DNA from: Pseudomonadales bacterium | Lineage (GTDB): Bacteria > Pseudomonadota > Gammaproteobacteria > Pseudomonadales > Azotimanducaceae | Direction of reading: 5' to 3' | Length of the DNA: 34,866 nt | Assembly: GCA_028280225.1 (NCBI GenBank) | Contig: JANQMF010000193.1 | Coordinates: forward strand, 1-34,866 | In this document: in pieces, positions 16,262 through 23,819 of the stretch | Layout of the letters: every line of letters begins with the position of its first letter | Numbering within the stretch: position 1 is the first letter of the stretch | Translations under genes and position numbers: made by a program | Notes under the pieces: model-generated | What the model was told of the DNA's origin: nothing | Seen by the model: the letters and a program-made list of their open reading frames with translations, nothing else | Databases searched by the model: none

Positions 16262-17346
16262 GGGGTGAATGAAGTATCCTGACGCAGGGCTGACGGTGGC
16301 CGGCCGCTCCACCGTTTAAAAGCCCGCCCGAAGTCCGACGCGTTGGCAAAACCCAGCTCATAAGCCACGGTGGCGATGGGTGTGGTGGTCTCCGTGAGCA
16401 TACGTGTTGCCAGCCGCAGACGCACCTCGTCCAGCAGTTTCTGATAGCTGGTGCCGGCCTCGGCAAGCTTTCGCCGCAACCCCCGGGAGGACAGGTTCAG
16501 GGCCTGGGCAGCCTCGTCCAGCTTCGGCGGTGAAGTGATCCGATCAACCAGCAGGGCCCGGGCTGTGCCTACAAGGCTTGTTTCAGCCTCGAGTGCCTGT
16601 AGCTGGCGCTCGGTCGTTTCTGTCAGCAGCCGCACCGTTTGCGGGTCTGCCTGCTTAAGGGGCCGGTCCAGCAATTCCTTGTGGAACCAGACCCGGGTGC
16701 GTGGTTTGCAGAACACCATTTCGAAGGGAAAGCGCTCCCGGACGGTTTCGAAATCCTCCGGTGCCGGCACTGTCAGCTCCACGCGCTGGACCAGGTGTGC
16801 CCCGTCCAGCATGCGTCTGAAAAAACGGTCCACAAACAGAGCAAAAGAGCTCATCGCAAAGTAGCCGACCAGGTGGTGATCCAGGATCAGCTCAATGTCC
16901 ATCACCGGCTGGGGGTCCGTGTCGAGGGCCCGGATCTGGAACACGCGGGTAATGATACGGAAGTAGCGGGTGATCGTCTGTAACGCGTGGGCGACCTGGC
17001 CACTGTTGGCGATGGTCAGCAGGGCGAGATTGCTGGTGTGAATGTCCTGGTTAAGGCCCAGGCTCAGAGACAGATGTGGATCGCCGGTGAGCTGCATGGC
17101 CCGCAGCACAAAGGCCTCGTGCTGGGCGATGGTCAGCCGGTAGTGTTCGTCTTCGAGATGCTCCGGGCCAAAACCCAGATCCCGGAACAGCAATTGCCCA
17201 TCGATGCCCAGTTCAACCAGTGCCAGATAGATCTGCCGTGGGTAGAAGGGCAGCAGTACAGGCTCAGCCCGGCTGATCAGCCCCGCGGCTTTGTTCCGGT
17301 TTGCTCTGCTCCACTCAGGCCAGGTATTGTGCGGGTTGTTTGTCAT
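16258..17346 (-). CDS. AraC-family transcriptional regulator
   Basis: A 362-residue regulator from the ATG at 17346. The first 200 or so residues resemble the arabinose-binding-like N-terminal domain found in OruR/ArgR-type AraC proteins (YLALVELGIDGQLLFRDLGF; LSLSLGLNQDIHTSNLALLTIANS). The C-terminal 100 residues are the two-HTH AraC DNA-binding domain: LDEAAQALNLSSRGLRRKLAEAGTSYQKLLDEVR and IATVAYELGFANASDFGRAFKRWSGRPPSALR. An earlier ATG at 17394 would add 16 residues; neither has a strong Shine-Dalgarno, and GGGG before 17346 decides weakly. It is divergent from the NTF2-like gene at 17514 and upstream of the SDR/selenoprotein pair on its own strand, so both are possible targets. Confidence 0.9.
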   Translation of the reverse strand: MTNNPHNTWPEWSRANRNKAAGLISRAEPVLLPFYPRQIYLALVELGIDGQLLFRDLGFGPEHLEDEHYRLTIAQHEAFVLRAMQLTGDPHLSLSLGLNQDIHTSNLALLTIANSGQVAHALQTITRYFRIITRVFQIRALDTDPQPVMDIELILDHHLVGYFAMSSFALFVDRFFRRMLDGAHLVQRVELTVPAPEDFETVRERFPFEMVFCKPRTRVWFHKELLDRPLKQADPQTVRLLTETTERQLQALEAETSLVGTARALLVDRITSPPKLDEAAQALNLSSRGLRRKLAEAGTSYQKLLDEVRLRLATRMLTETTTPIATVAYELGFANASDFGRAFKRWSGRPPSALRQDTSFTP

Positions 17347-17513
17347 GTAACCCCATGATAGGGAAACCTGTACTAAAAGCCGAATCTTCAACATTGCGCA
17401 GGATACGGCTGAGTGGGCACAGGCTGAGGGTATTAACGCGGTTGGGTGGTTCCTGAATGATCACACCATTAATTACCACAAGAAATGATGGTTCACAACA
17501 CAACGGGATTGTC

Positions 17514-17903
17514 ATGACAAAAGACGTCACGCAACTATTGCGCCAACTTTATGTAGATTTCAACGCCCGGAATATTGAACGGATTATGCCGCACTTTGCC
17601 GCAGACGCCGATTGGCCCAACGGCATGACCGGTGGGCGGGAGGTTGGCCACGATGCGATTCGGGGTTATTGGACCAATCAGTGGACGGTCATCAACTCAC
17701 AGGTTACACCCATCTCTTACCGGTTTGCTGACGGGTATGTCATCCTTGAAGTACGTCAACGGGTAACAGACATGGAAGGCGAAACGTTATCAGACGGCGT
17801 GGTTTATCACACCTACTCATTTACCGACGGAAAAATTGCGAGGATGGACATCAGCGCTGACGTTCCGGAAGTTGGGGCTTCTGTAGACGCCATCCCAGCC
17901 TAG
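17514..17903 (+). CDS. NTF2-like/SnoaL-type protein
   Basis: A 129-residue protein with the single cone-shaped NTF2-like fold pattern: an N-terminal helix (LLRQLYVDFNARNIERIMPHF), ADADWPNGMTGG, then repeated beta-strands (VGHDAIRGYWTNQWTVINSQVTPISYRFADGYVILEVRQRV, YHTYSFTDGKIARMDI). This fold houses isomerases, polyketide cyclases and many uncharacterised small-molecule binders, so function is not determined. I chose the ATG at 17514 because CGGGA lies upstream and it matches the family's start; a further-upstream start at 17457 adds 19 residues without support. It is divergent from the AraC gene and may be its target. Confidence 0.83.
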   Translation: MTKDVTQLLRQLYVDFNARNIERIMPHFAADADWPNGMTGGREVGHDAIRGYWTNQWTVINSQVTPISYRFADGYVILEVRQRVTDMEGETLSDGVVYHTYSFTDGKIARMDISADVPEVGASVDAIPA

Positions 17904-17944
17904 CCCGTTCGAATAACCGCGCTTGCATTCAAAAGCCTCCCGAT

Positions 17945-17973
17945 AAATAATGACTGACCGTCAGTCATTATTT
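17945..17973. promoter_or_regulatory. Perfect 29-bp palindrome, probable TetR-family operator
   Basis: The half-site AAATAATGACTGAC and its exact complement GTCAGTCATTATTT flank a single central C. The TGACTGAC-N-GTCAGTCA core is the shape of many TetR/AcrR-family operators. It ends 9 bp before the VOC start at 17983 and overlaps an alternative ATG at 17950, so a protein bound here would block transcription or early elongation of the VOC gene. The TetR gene at 18554 is the nearest candidate binder. Confidence 0.8.
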
Positions 17974-17982
17974 GAGAGTGAT

Positions 17983-18441
17983 ATGTATTTGGGAATGAAC
18001 CACATTGCACTCACGGTGCGGGACCTGGAAGCCTCCATGCGGTTTTATCAAAGCGCGTTTGGCATGGTCCCATTTGGTGCCCGTAAAGGATCCGGGCGGG
18101 TACAACCTCTGGTATCTCCACGCCTGCGTGATCAAATTACGCTGGTGCAATCCGGTGAAGCCGGTGAACTCGGTCGTGGCTTGGGCACCCCCGGTGAGCA
18201 GGGGGGTATTGAGCATTTTGGAATGATGCTTAATCCGGGTGCGAATTTGCAGAAAGTGAAGGCGCGGGTAGAACGTGCGGGCGGTGAATTCGTGACGGAA
18301 ACCACGATTGGCCACGGTATTCCCTCTCTGTTCTTCTCGGATCCGGATGGCTACGTTATTCAATTGACCCGCTTTCCCCGGCGGGCTTGGTGGTATGTGT
18401 TTTACCTGTTTGCAAGACGATGGTTCGGCCGGGGTGGTTGA
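17983..18441 (+). CDS. VOC-family (glyoxalase-fold) protein
   Basis: From the ATG at 17983 the protein has 152 residues; GAGAG lies upstream. The ATG at 17950 is inside the perfect palindrome and was rejected as the start, and 17995 (MNHIALTV) is possible. VOC motifs are MNHIALTVRDLEASMRFYQSAF in the first module and EHFGMMLNPGANLQKVKARVERAGGEFVTE with FFSDPDGYVIQLTRF in the second. His at NHIAL and His at EHFGM are the likely metal ligands, but the fourth ligand position after DPDG is Gln rather than Glu. The C-terminal tail is basic and aromatic (RRAWWYVFYLFARRWFGRGG), suggesting membrane association. It probably forms a unit with the TetR and GPH genes that follow. Confidence 0.82.
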   Translation: MYLGMNHIALTVRDLEASMRFYQSAFGMVPFGARKGSGRVQPLVSPRLRDQITLVQSGEAGELGRGLGTPGEQGGIEHFGMMLNPGANLQKVKARVERAGGEFVTETTIGHGIPSLFFSDPDGYVIQLTRFPRRAWWYVFYLFARRWFGRGG

Positions 18442-18504
18442 GGCATGATGCCGGGTCGTTGTTACAATAGGACGCTGGTAACCCTCCTTTTGGGGATAAA
18501 TCTC

Positions 18505-18525
18505 GAGCGTTTCGTTGGAACGCTC
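18505..18525. promoter_or_regulatory. Inverted repeat in the TetR 5' region
   Basis: GAGCGTT and AACGCTC form a 7-bp perfect inverted repeat around a 7-nt spacer. It lies about 30 nt before the TetR start and after a possible -10 (TACAAT, 18463-18468), so it could be an autoregulatory operator or an RNA hairpin in the leader. No T-run follows, so a terminator is unlikely. Confidence 0.4.
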
Positions 18526-18553
18526 ACAGGTGGAAGTGTCGACTCACACAAAG

Positions 18554-19153
18554 ATGCCAAACAAGCAAACCGCAACAAAAAGCAACAAACCTTCACGCAA
18601 GCGGGTACACGGTATCGATCGGCGCAAAGCCTTAATCGATGCCGGATTGAAGTTACTTGCAACCTCGTCCCCGGAACCCAAGGTGGAAGACATCACGTCA
18701 GCCGCGGGCACCGCCAAGGGTACGTTCTATACCTACTTTTCATCCTGGGATGTATTTCTGGCCGAAGTACGCAACACGCTATTGGTCGACTATGCCAGCA
18801 AAATGCAGGAAAGAACGGCTGGTATCAATCACCGCAACTACTGGCAGCATCTGGAGCAGGAGGTGCATTATTATCTGCGTTGGGCCCAGGATCAGAATCT
18901 TCTTCATCAACGGGTATTTCACGCAGGCTCAACCGAGGAGATTCCACCGGACGTTTCCGCCAGCCATGTTATCGAAAACCTGATTCAGACCGGGGTAACG
19001 CTGGGTCTGGTGCGATCGGGATTGGACATGCCGGTTGTCGCCCCGTTGGTTTTCCAGACGGTCCATGCAGCGGCGGCGTTGGCCAACGCCAAAAACCTCA
19101 AGTCTGTCAGCCGAACCACGGCGGATTACATTCGCGCGGCATTGGCGGCCTGA
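18554..19153 (+). CDS. TetR-family transcriptional regulator
   Basis: About 199 residues from the ATG at 18554; GTG at 18536 and TTG at 18515 are alternatives, and no start has a strong Shine-Dalgarno. The N-terminus is rich in Lys and Arg and is followed by the TetR helix-turn-helix: RRKALIDAGLKLLATSSPEPKVEDITSAAGTAKGTFYTYFSSWDVFLAEV. The C-terminal alpha-helical ligand domain ends with QTVHAAAALANAKNLKSVSRTTADYIRAALAA. It lies between a VOC gene whose start region carries a perfect TetR-type palindrome and a GPH transporter 33 bp downstream; repression of one or both is inferred. The effector is unknown. Confidence 0.88.
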   Translation: MPNKQTATKSNKPSRKRVHGIDRRKALIDAGLKLLATSSPEPKVEDITSAAGTAKGTFYTYFSSWDVFLAEVRNTLLVDYASKMQERTAGINHRNYWQHLEQEVHYYLRWAQDQNLLHQRVFHAGSTEEIPPDVSASHVIENLIQTGVTLGLVRSGLDMPVVAPLVFQTVHAAAALANAKNLKSVSRTTADYIRAALAA

Positions 19154-19186
19154 CCCGCGGGTTTGCGTGTGCAGGTTCCGTCTGAA

Positions 19187-20449
19187 ATGGCGGATCTTCG
19201 CACGCTCTGTGTTTATGCGCTGCCCTTCACCGGTGGCGCGGTCATGCTCTTCGTGGTGCAGTTCTTTTTTCTTAAATACGCAACGGATGTGCTGCTGTTG
19301 CCGCCGGCGGTGGTGGGGACGGTTTTTGCGTTGTCCAAACTGGCTGATGCCTTAACCGATCCTCTCATCGGTTCGGTAAGTGATCTATCCAGGGCCAGGG
19401 GCGGGCGAAGATTGTGGCTATTTGTCTCAACACCGCTGTTGGCGGCAAGTTTCTATTTTCTCTGGGTGCCACCGGCGCACTACAGTGTGGTCTGGGTGTT
19501 TGTGGCATTGGTCGCTTTCTATGTGACGTTTACCGGGTACAACATTCCGCATCTTGCCCTGGCCGCGGAGCTGAGTGCCAATTCACATGCCAAAACGCGC
19601 TTCTACGGTGCACGGCAGATGGTGGAGACAGTGGCAATGCTCACCGCCTTCGCACTCATTCAAATCGTTTCGGATAGTGTCGATCCGCGGGAGTGTGCCA
19701 GTGAACTGATGTTGATCGTATCCGCGGGCATGGGTTTGTTTCTGCTGGGTACACCGTTGTTTATCCGCGAAAGGACGGTTACCGCGACACATGCCACGTT
19801 TCTTCCGTCTGCCGGTGAATTGATGCACAACAATGCGGTTGTGCGTCTGCTGTGGGTATGGTTCTGGGTATTCGCCGCCACCGGTAGTCTTGGTGTGATG
19901 GGCCCGTATGCCGCCGAATACATTCTCGGGCGCCCCGACTTGATCGCGGTGTTACCCGCCAGTTTTGTTGTTGCCGGGCTGGTTTCGATACCTTTTTGGA
20001 TTACGCTGGCAAAACGATATGGTAAGCGTCGGATCTTCATGGCGGGACTTGTCGGTGCCGTTGTTTCGTTGGCGGCCCTGCTGTGGATCCCACTGACGAA
20101 AGTACCCATATTCGTGACCCTGACTGCATGTTGTGGGGTATTCCTCAGTGCACCGTCCATACTTGGGCCCTCGCTCCTGGCTGACGCCGTGGGGGAAGCT
20201 CCAGACCATGCCCCTGGCGCACGACAGGGATTCTATTTTTCACTCTTTGTGCTGTCGGGAAAGGTGGGCGTAGCCGCAGTCACCGCGATCATTGGTATTC
20301 TTATTGCCGCTGTTGGCTATGTTCCGAACGAAGTTCAAAGTGCTGGGGTGCGGGTGAATCTACTTTATGTTTTTGTTGGCTTACCGGTACTCGGCTGCCT
20401 GGTGGGGATGCTTGGCATGATGGACAGGGCTAGTAACAGCGAATCTTGA
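19187..20449 (+). CDS. MFS transporter of the GPH (MelB-like) family
   Basis: A 420-residue membrane protein with about 12 helices. The opening segment VYALPFTGGAVMLFVVQFFFLKYATDVLLL and the loop ALTDPLIGSVSDLSRARGGRRLW are the GPH-family signature, in which DPxxG..SD marks the cation/sugar symport region. Family members carry glycosides, pentosides or hexuronides with Na+ or H+, but many marine members have unknown substrates. The start ATG at 19187 has no strong Shine-Dalgarno; an upstream TTG at 19163 is disfavoured. It follows the TetR gene by 33 bp. The 3' end overlaps the convergent NTF2-like gene by 20 bp. Confidence 0.9.
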   Translation: MADLRTLCVYALPFTGGAVMLFVVQFFFLKYATDVLLLPPAVVGTVFALSKLADALTDPLIGSVSDLSRARGGRRLWLFVSTPLLAASFYFLWVPPAHYSVVWVFVALVAFYVTFTGYNIPHLALAAELSANSHAKTRFYGARQMVETVAMLTAFALIQIVSDSVDPRECASELMLIVSAGMGLFLLGTPLFIRERTVTATHATFLPSAGELMHNNAVVRLLWVWFWVFAATGSLGVMGPYAAEYILGRPDLIAVLPASFVVAGLVSIPFWITLAKRYGKRRIFMAGLVGAVVSLAALLWIPLTKVPIFVTLTACCGVFLSAPSILGPSLLADAVGEAPDHAPGARQGFYFSLFVLSGKVGVAAVTAIIGILIAAVGYVPNEVQSAGVRVNLLYVFVGLPVLGCLVGMLGMMDRASNSES

Positions 20450-20810
20450 TGCCCCAGCGACCACTGACCCTGGTCAGCACCCACAGGTTCTTATGCGCGG
20501 AGATCACTGAACCATCTGATCTGTTGCGGGTGTACTCCAGCAGGTAGTGTCTCTGCGCGTCGTGAGATAAAACCAGGCTTATGCATTGGTACTCCGAGTG
20601 ATGCCACCCTGATTCCTGTTCCAGCCACTGGAAATAGCTCTTGGGCAGGCTATTTGGCGCATTCCATATGGTCTCTTTGTTATCAGCCAGCATAATGTGC
20701 GGGAAGTGCAGGCACGCATCCATATCGATGGTATTGCGCTTGTTGAAAGCGCTGGTGAATTGATTGAGCAATTCAAGCGTATCGGTATGGTCTTCGTGTA
20801 CTGGGGCCAT
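20430..20810 (-). CDS. NTF2-like protein
   Basis: A 126-residue protein from the ATG at 20810 (AAGG about 9 nt upstream). Helix-rich start DTLELLNQFTSAFNKRNTIDMDACLHFPHIMLADNK is followed by a beta-sheet half ending HYLLEYTRNRSDGSVISAHKNLWVLTRVSGRWGIKIRCY, the NTF2-like fold that includes SnoaL-type and DUF4440 proteins. The W-LEQESGWHHS segment carries paired histidines. Function is unknown. The longer reading to 20900 would use a start without a Shine-Dalgarno. It overlaps the GPH gene tail-to-tail by 20 bp and is divergent from the DUF385 gene at 20933. Confidence 0.75.
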   Translation of the reverse strand: MAPVHEDHTDTLELLNQFTSAFNKRNTIDMDACLHFPHIMLADNKETIWNAPNSLPKSYFQWLEQESGWHHSEYQCISLVLSHDAQRHYLLEYTRNRSDGSVISAHKNLWVLTRVSGRWGIKIRCY

Positions 20811-20932
20811 GGCAAACCTTGTAGACGTCAAGACCCTAGTATACGAGGAATGACGGCTGTTGGCCGTATCCAACGTGCAGCCGCCGGCCCCGACTGGCAT
20901 AATCCGACAAAATATGGGGCGGGTTTGTTACG

Positions 20933-21349
20933 GTGGTCTTGCTTGAGTACATCCTTTGGCTGGTGGTTGGATACATTCTACTTGTGTTGATGATTGAAAC
21001 AGTGGTCTGGCGCTTTCAACCACCCATGGAAGGGGCCCTGACACTCATCGTGAATCCGGGTGAAGAGTCTCAGATTGAGCGGCGGCTCGATTCCTTCGAA
21101 TACGGCAGTACCTTGTATGTATCGTCCAACCATTGGTTCAGGTCGTGGTACAGGGCGGTACTGGCGAATCCGGATGTTGAGGTCGTGCGTGATGGGTCTA
21201 CTCGCCGATACCGCGCCGAAGCTGTCCCGGCGCATGAGCACAAAGATCTGTTGAGCAACTACAAGATGGGCTTTGTGCTGCGTCTACTATGCGGGTTTGC
21301 ACCCAGCAAGTTCATACGCTTGACGCCAACCGCAAGCACAGGGGCTTAA
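20933..21349 (+). CDS. DUF385 (deazaflavin-dependent nitroreductase-like) membrane-anchored protein
   Basis: A 138-residue protein starting with GTG at 20933. An N-terminal hydrophobic helix (about 4-23) is followed by a DUF385/PF04075-type split barrel: YGSTLYVSSNHWFRSWYRAVLANPDVEVVRDGSTRRYRAEAVPAHEH. The pattern W-Y-R-x-L-x-x-N-P-x-V-E-V is typical of F420H2-dependent nitroreductases such as Ddn, many of which are in actinobacteria; whether this protein uses F420, FMN or no flavin cannot be read from sequence. The start codon is a judgement: GGGGCGGG is some 15 nt upstream. A second paralogous family member lies at 27721. Confidence 0.7.
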   Translation: MVLLEYILWLVVGYILLVLMIETVVWRFQPPMEGALTLIVNPGEESQIERRLDSFEYGSTLYVSSNHWFRSWYRAVLANPDVEVVRDGSTRRYRAEAVPAHEHKDLLSNYKMGFVLRLLCGFAPSKFIRLTPTASTGA

Positions 21350-21383
21350 CAAATCAGGGTAGCGTGTCTTTGCCTTGTTTCCC

Positions 21384-21956
21384 CTATTCGAACGCTTTTG
21401 CAATCCCAAGCTCAGCCAATTCTTCCGTTGTGTAGCGACGCTCAATGTGTTGCGGGCAATTCCAATCAAAAGCGGCTACCTCAATGATTGCCAGCCGCTC
21501 AACCTTACCGTTGTAGGCAGTGTCCTGGATAAGATTGACGTCCACAGACGTTGATTGTGAAATATTCTGTATGCTCAGCTTGCCCAGCAGTTTCAGGCGC
21601 CGGCGATTTGGATAGTCCATCAGAATGAGGGCGCACTTATCGTTAGCGGCACTGTTGCCGGTGCTGATCAGCTGTGTATTGCCTTTGAAATCTGCGTACG
21701 CAAGGCGGGAAGAATCCAGCACCTTTAAGAACCCCTTGGGACCACCCCGGTGTTGTACATAGGGCCATCCGGATTCTGTGACGGTGGCCAGGTAAAACGA
21801 ATTACGCGCCCCGATAAATTCGGTTTCGCGTTGCGTCAATTTATCATTTGGACCGAAATTTGTTTGTAAACGCTTGTTTTGTTCCCGGCTGCCATAGCTC
21901 TCCTGTGCAAGCTGAACGCCAGGGGTGAACATTATGTCTGCGAATCGGTGCGTCAT
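21384..21956 (-). CDS. Pyridoxamine 5'-phosphate oxidase-like flavoprotein
   Basis: A 190-residue protein with the split-barrel PNPOx fold: FIGARNSFYLATVTESGWPYVQHRGGPKGFLKVLDSSRLAYADFKGNTQLISTGN, NDKCALILMDYPNRRRLKLLGK and a C-terminal helix near RRYTTEELAELG. FMN-binding split-barrel proteins of this 'pyridoxamine oxidase-family' group reduce varied substrates, and few are true PdxH. The ATG at 21956 has GGAGA at a good distance. The longer reading to 22067 crosses the 15-bp tandem repeat and lacks a Shine-Dalgarno. It lies downstream of the YHS and MAPEG genes, on their strand, but a terminator separates it from the YHS gene, so it is probably transcribed alone. Confidence 0.87.
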   Translation of the reverse strand: MTHRFADIMFTPGVQLAQESYGSREQNKRLQTNFGPNDKLTQRETEFIGARNSFYLATVTESGWPYVQHRGGPKGFLKVLDSSRLAYADFKGNTQLISTGNSAANDKCALILMDYPNRRRLKLLGKLSIQNISQSTSVDVNLIQDTAYNGKVERLAIIEVAAFDWNCPQHIERRYTTEELAELGIAKAFE

Positions 21957-21957
21957 T

Positions 21958-21987
21958 GTTGTCTCCAAGTTAGTTGTTTCCAAGTTA
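21958..21987. repeat. 15-bp tandem repeat in the PNPOx leader
   Basis: GTTGTCTCCAAGTTA and GTTGTTTCCAAGTTA lie in tandem with one mismatch. On the minus strand the copies carry GGAGA (the used Shine-Dalgarno) and GGAAA, so the ribosome-binding region has been duplicated. Confidence 0.85.
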
Positions 21988-22083
21988 AACTCACGGTTAG
22001 TGCCTGCGCAGAGTAAGCTTTCCCCGGACCTGATGCCCGGCCGTCGACCTTGAACAAAGCAGTACACAAATGGCTACCCGCAT

Positions 22084-22112
22084 AGATAAAAGGGGCGGTG
22101 TTGCTCCGCCCC
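22084..22112 (-). terminator. Rho-independent terminator after the YHS gene
   Basis: Read on the minus strand, GGGGCGG-AGCAACA-CCGCCCC is a perfect 7-bp GC stem with a 7-nt loop, followed directly by TTTTAT. It begins 7 nt after the YHS stop codon and ends that leftward transcript. Confidence 0.83.
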
Positions 22113-22118
22113 GGTGTG

Positions 22119-22574
22119 TTACAGACGAGAGGGGTGGGTGTTGCGTATATCCGGCCAGCGTGCATCAGCCTTGGCAATTCTCCCGGGTGCGTCTTTTAAC
22201 CAATCATCCTGGATATTGGCATCCAGATTCAGGTACAAATGCCCGTTAACGATCCGCCAGACTTCCGGATCAGCCGCGAACTTCTTGCCGACTGATACGC
22301 CGTATGCACAGTATCCGCCGTAAGCTGGCAGGTATTGATCGGGATTTGCGTCGAACTTTTTCTGGTTGACGCTACTGACAAACAAATAGGTTACACCCTT
22401 GTATTCCGAGGCAAAGTGGCCTGATCCTCGCGCGGGCCGTTTCGCATCGTGGTATGACACGAGGTCGTAACCCGCCACGGCAGGCGTGCTGTGCTGTACG
22501 TCGGCAAATACGTTTGCGCTTGCGGCGAGGGTAAGTGCGGCGAAAACAATACTTTTGAGTTGAATGTTGAACAT
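22119..22574 (-). CDS. Exported YHS-domain protein
   Basis: A 151-residue protein with a signal peptide (about 1-24, LTLAASANVFA) and a mature YHS domain: VAGYDLVSYHDAKRPARGSGHFASEYKGVTYLFVSSVNQKKFDANPDQYLPAYGGYCAYGVSVGKKFAADP. The YHS fold binds metal in some proteins and occurs in stand-alone secreted forms of this length in marine Gammaproteobacteria; a role in metal or stress response is a guess. The start has TAAGGAG at a good distance. It is 21 bp after the MAPEG gene and probably shares its transcript, ending in the terminator at 22084. Confidence 0.9.
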   Translation of the reverse strand: MFNIQLKSIVFAALTLAASANVFADVQHSTPAVAGYDLVSYHDAKRPARGSGHFASEYKGVTYLFVSSVNQKKFDANPDQYLPAYGGYCAYGVSVGKKFAADPEVWRIVNGHLYLNLDANIQDDWLKDAPGRIAKADARWPDIRNTHPSRL

Positions 22575-22595
22575 AAAAATCTCCTTATCGGTGGT

Positions 22596-22985
22596 TTAAG
22601 CAAAAAGGGGTGAGGCAACAAGTACGGTACCCAGAATTCCGGCAAACCAGGCCGCGGTGCGGGCGTAGGGGATGCCGATGATGTAAACAACGGCGTGAAC
22701 CGCGCGTGCCAATACAAACAGTTGCGCACCCAAGGCGCTGGTCGTATTGGCCAGGTCAAGGGTGTAAACGGTCAGAACAACCGGCGCGTAGATCGCAATG
22801 GCTTCAATCTGGTTGCGCACCGCCCGATTCAAGCGGTCGTGCCAGCCTTGCCAGGGTTCGATATTGTGCTGGTTGCCGGCCGCCGTGGGCAGGCCCAGCA
22901 CCAGCACATTGCGGGTGCCTTGCATGAGCGTGAGCAATAACAACAACCCAGCGGCCAGGGCGAGGCTTATCAATTCAATAGACAT
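22596..22985 (-). CDS. MAPEG-family membrane protein
   Basis: A 129-residue protein with four hydrophobic helices (about 4-22, 60-77, 85-101, 110-127). The signature of membrane-associated eicosanoid and glutathione metabolism proteins is visible in GLPTAAGNQHNIEPWQGWHDRLNRAVRNQIEAIAIYAPVVL, where the N-x-x-E segment is the glutathione-contacting helix of the family. Bacterial MAPEG proteins are mostly uncharacterised glutathione S-transferase-like proteins. AAGGAA lies about 12 nt before the ATG. It precedes the YHS gene by 21 bp, so both are likely co-expressed. Confidence 0.88.
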   Translation of the reverse strand: MSIELISLALAAGLLLLLTLMQGTRNVLVLGLPTAAGNQHNIEPWQGWHDRLNRAVRNQIEAIAIYAPVVLTVYTLDLANTTSALGAQLFVLARAVHAVVYIIGIPYARTAAWFAGILGTVLVASPLFA

Positions 22986-23356
22986 GAGAATGTTCCTTCT
23001 TATGATTGAGACAGGTTTGATTAAGTGAATGCGTTTTGGCAGTCAGGCCAGAACGCTTTGTTGGCATCAAGCGGTGGGCTTGACGCTCCAATTTGCGGGG
23101 TTTGCCGGGCTTATATTGCGCAACCGCGGAGCGATGCCTGCTGATGAACCTGCACCCACTCTGCCGGGTGTTTTGCAACAGGGGCAGCGGCCGGGTGTTT
23201 GCACGGTGCAACTGGCACAATGCTTCCATCCTTGAGGTGGTCTGGGCGACCAGCTCACTATTGCCGGGTGCATTTGTTTGCGCAAAACAACAAAAACACA
23301 GCAACCCTAATCCAAAATGTCGGTATTTGGCTGCGCCCATACGCTTGTCCAAGGGC
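22986..23356. other. 371-bp region without a confident gene
   Basis: An ORF reads leftward from an ATG at 23340, with a hydrophobic N-terminus (MGAAKYRHFGLGLLCFCCFAQ) that resembles a signal peptide, but the rest is basic and low in structure and overlaps the MAPEG start. Another frame on the same strand gives MHPAIVSW and CASC...CPCC, which faintly recalls heavy-metal-binding MHPxI/CPxCG motifs. The two frames together might be a frameshifted exported metal-binding protein, but the evidence is too weak to call it. Confidence 0.35.
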
Positions 23357-23773
23357 TTAGCGGGGTGCACTTGCAATGAACTCAACGCGAATACCGCCCG
23401 GGATATGCACCATCATGTGTTCGGTAGGCCCCTGTCCCAGCAGCTCCGGAGCAAACTCAACTGTTACGGTGGAATCTGTTGAGAGCTTGGTGTGCAGTTG
23501 TTGCAGCGCAGCGGATGAAGGCACGGCAAGTGCAAGGTGGTGCAGACCCACGACATTCCTCCGGTCAAAAGATACCGCGGTGGCGGGATCATAGACTTGC
23601 CAGAGCGTAATCATGGTGACCCCATCGGTCACGAAGACTGCGGGATATTCGGGTTTTTCGCCCACCCGGGTGAAATTCAGGGTGTTCAGAAAAAATGCCA
23701 ACGCCTCGTCTAAGTTGGGAACGGTAAGCCCAACGTGATGGGCGCCCTGGGTAATTGCGGTTAACTGGTTCAT
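23357..23773 (-). CDS. VOC-family (glyoxalase I-like) protein
   Basis: A 138-residue protein with two VOC modules: HHVGLTVPNLDEALAFFLNTLNF (about 12-34) and HHLALAVPSSAALQQLHTKL (about 77-96), ending GGIRVEFIASAPR. His12 or His13, the His pair at 77-78 and Glu at VEF are plausible metal ligands, so this copy looks more like a metal-using VOC enzyme than the two others in the window. The glutathione-adduct role of glyoxalase I is not established for such short homologues. It is 46 bp downstream of the exported hydrolase on the same strand and may be co-transcribed. Confidence 0.87.
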   Translation of the reverse strand: MNQLTAITQGAHHVGLTVPNLDEALAFFLNTLNFTRVGEKPEYPAVFVTDGVTMITLWQVYDPATAVSFDRRNVVGLHHLALAVPSSAALQQLHTKLSTDSTVTVEFAPELLGQGPTEHMMVHIPGGIRVEFIASAPR

Positions 23774-23819
23774 GGAATGTCCTTGTGCAATAGGTGTTTT
23801 TTTGCGCTGGCGTTTTGCG

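Noticed and set aside
17950-17982. ATG at 17950 as the VOC start
   Set aside because: It lies inside the perfect palindrome; the ATG at 17983 has better Shine-Dalgarno context and matches the VOC domain start.
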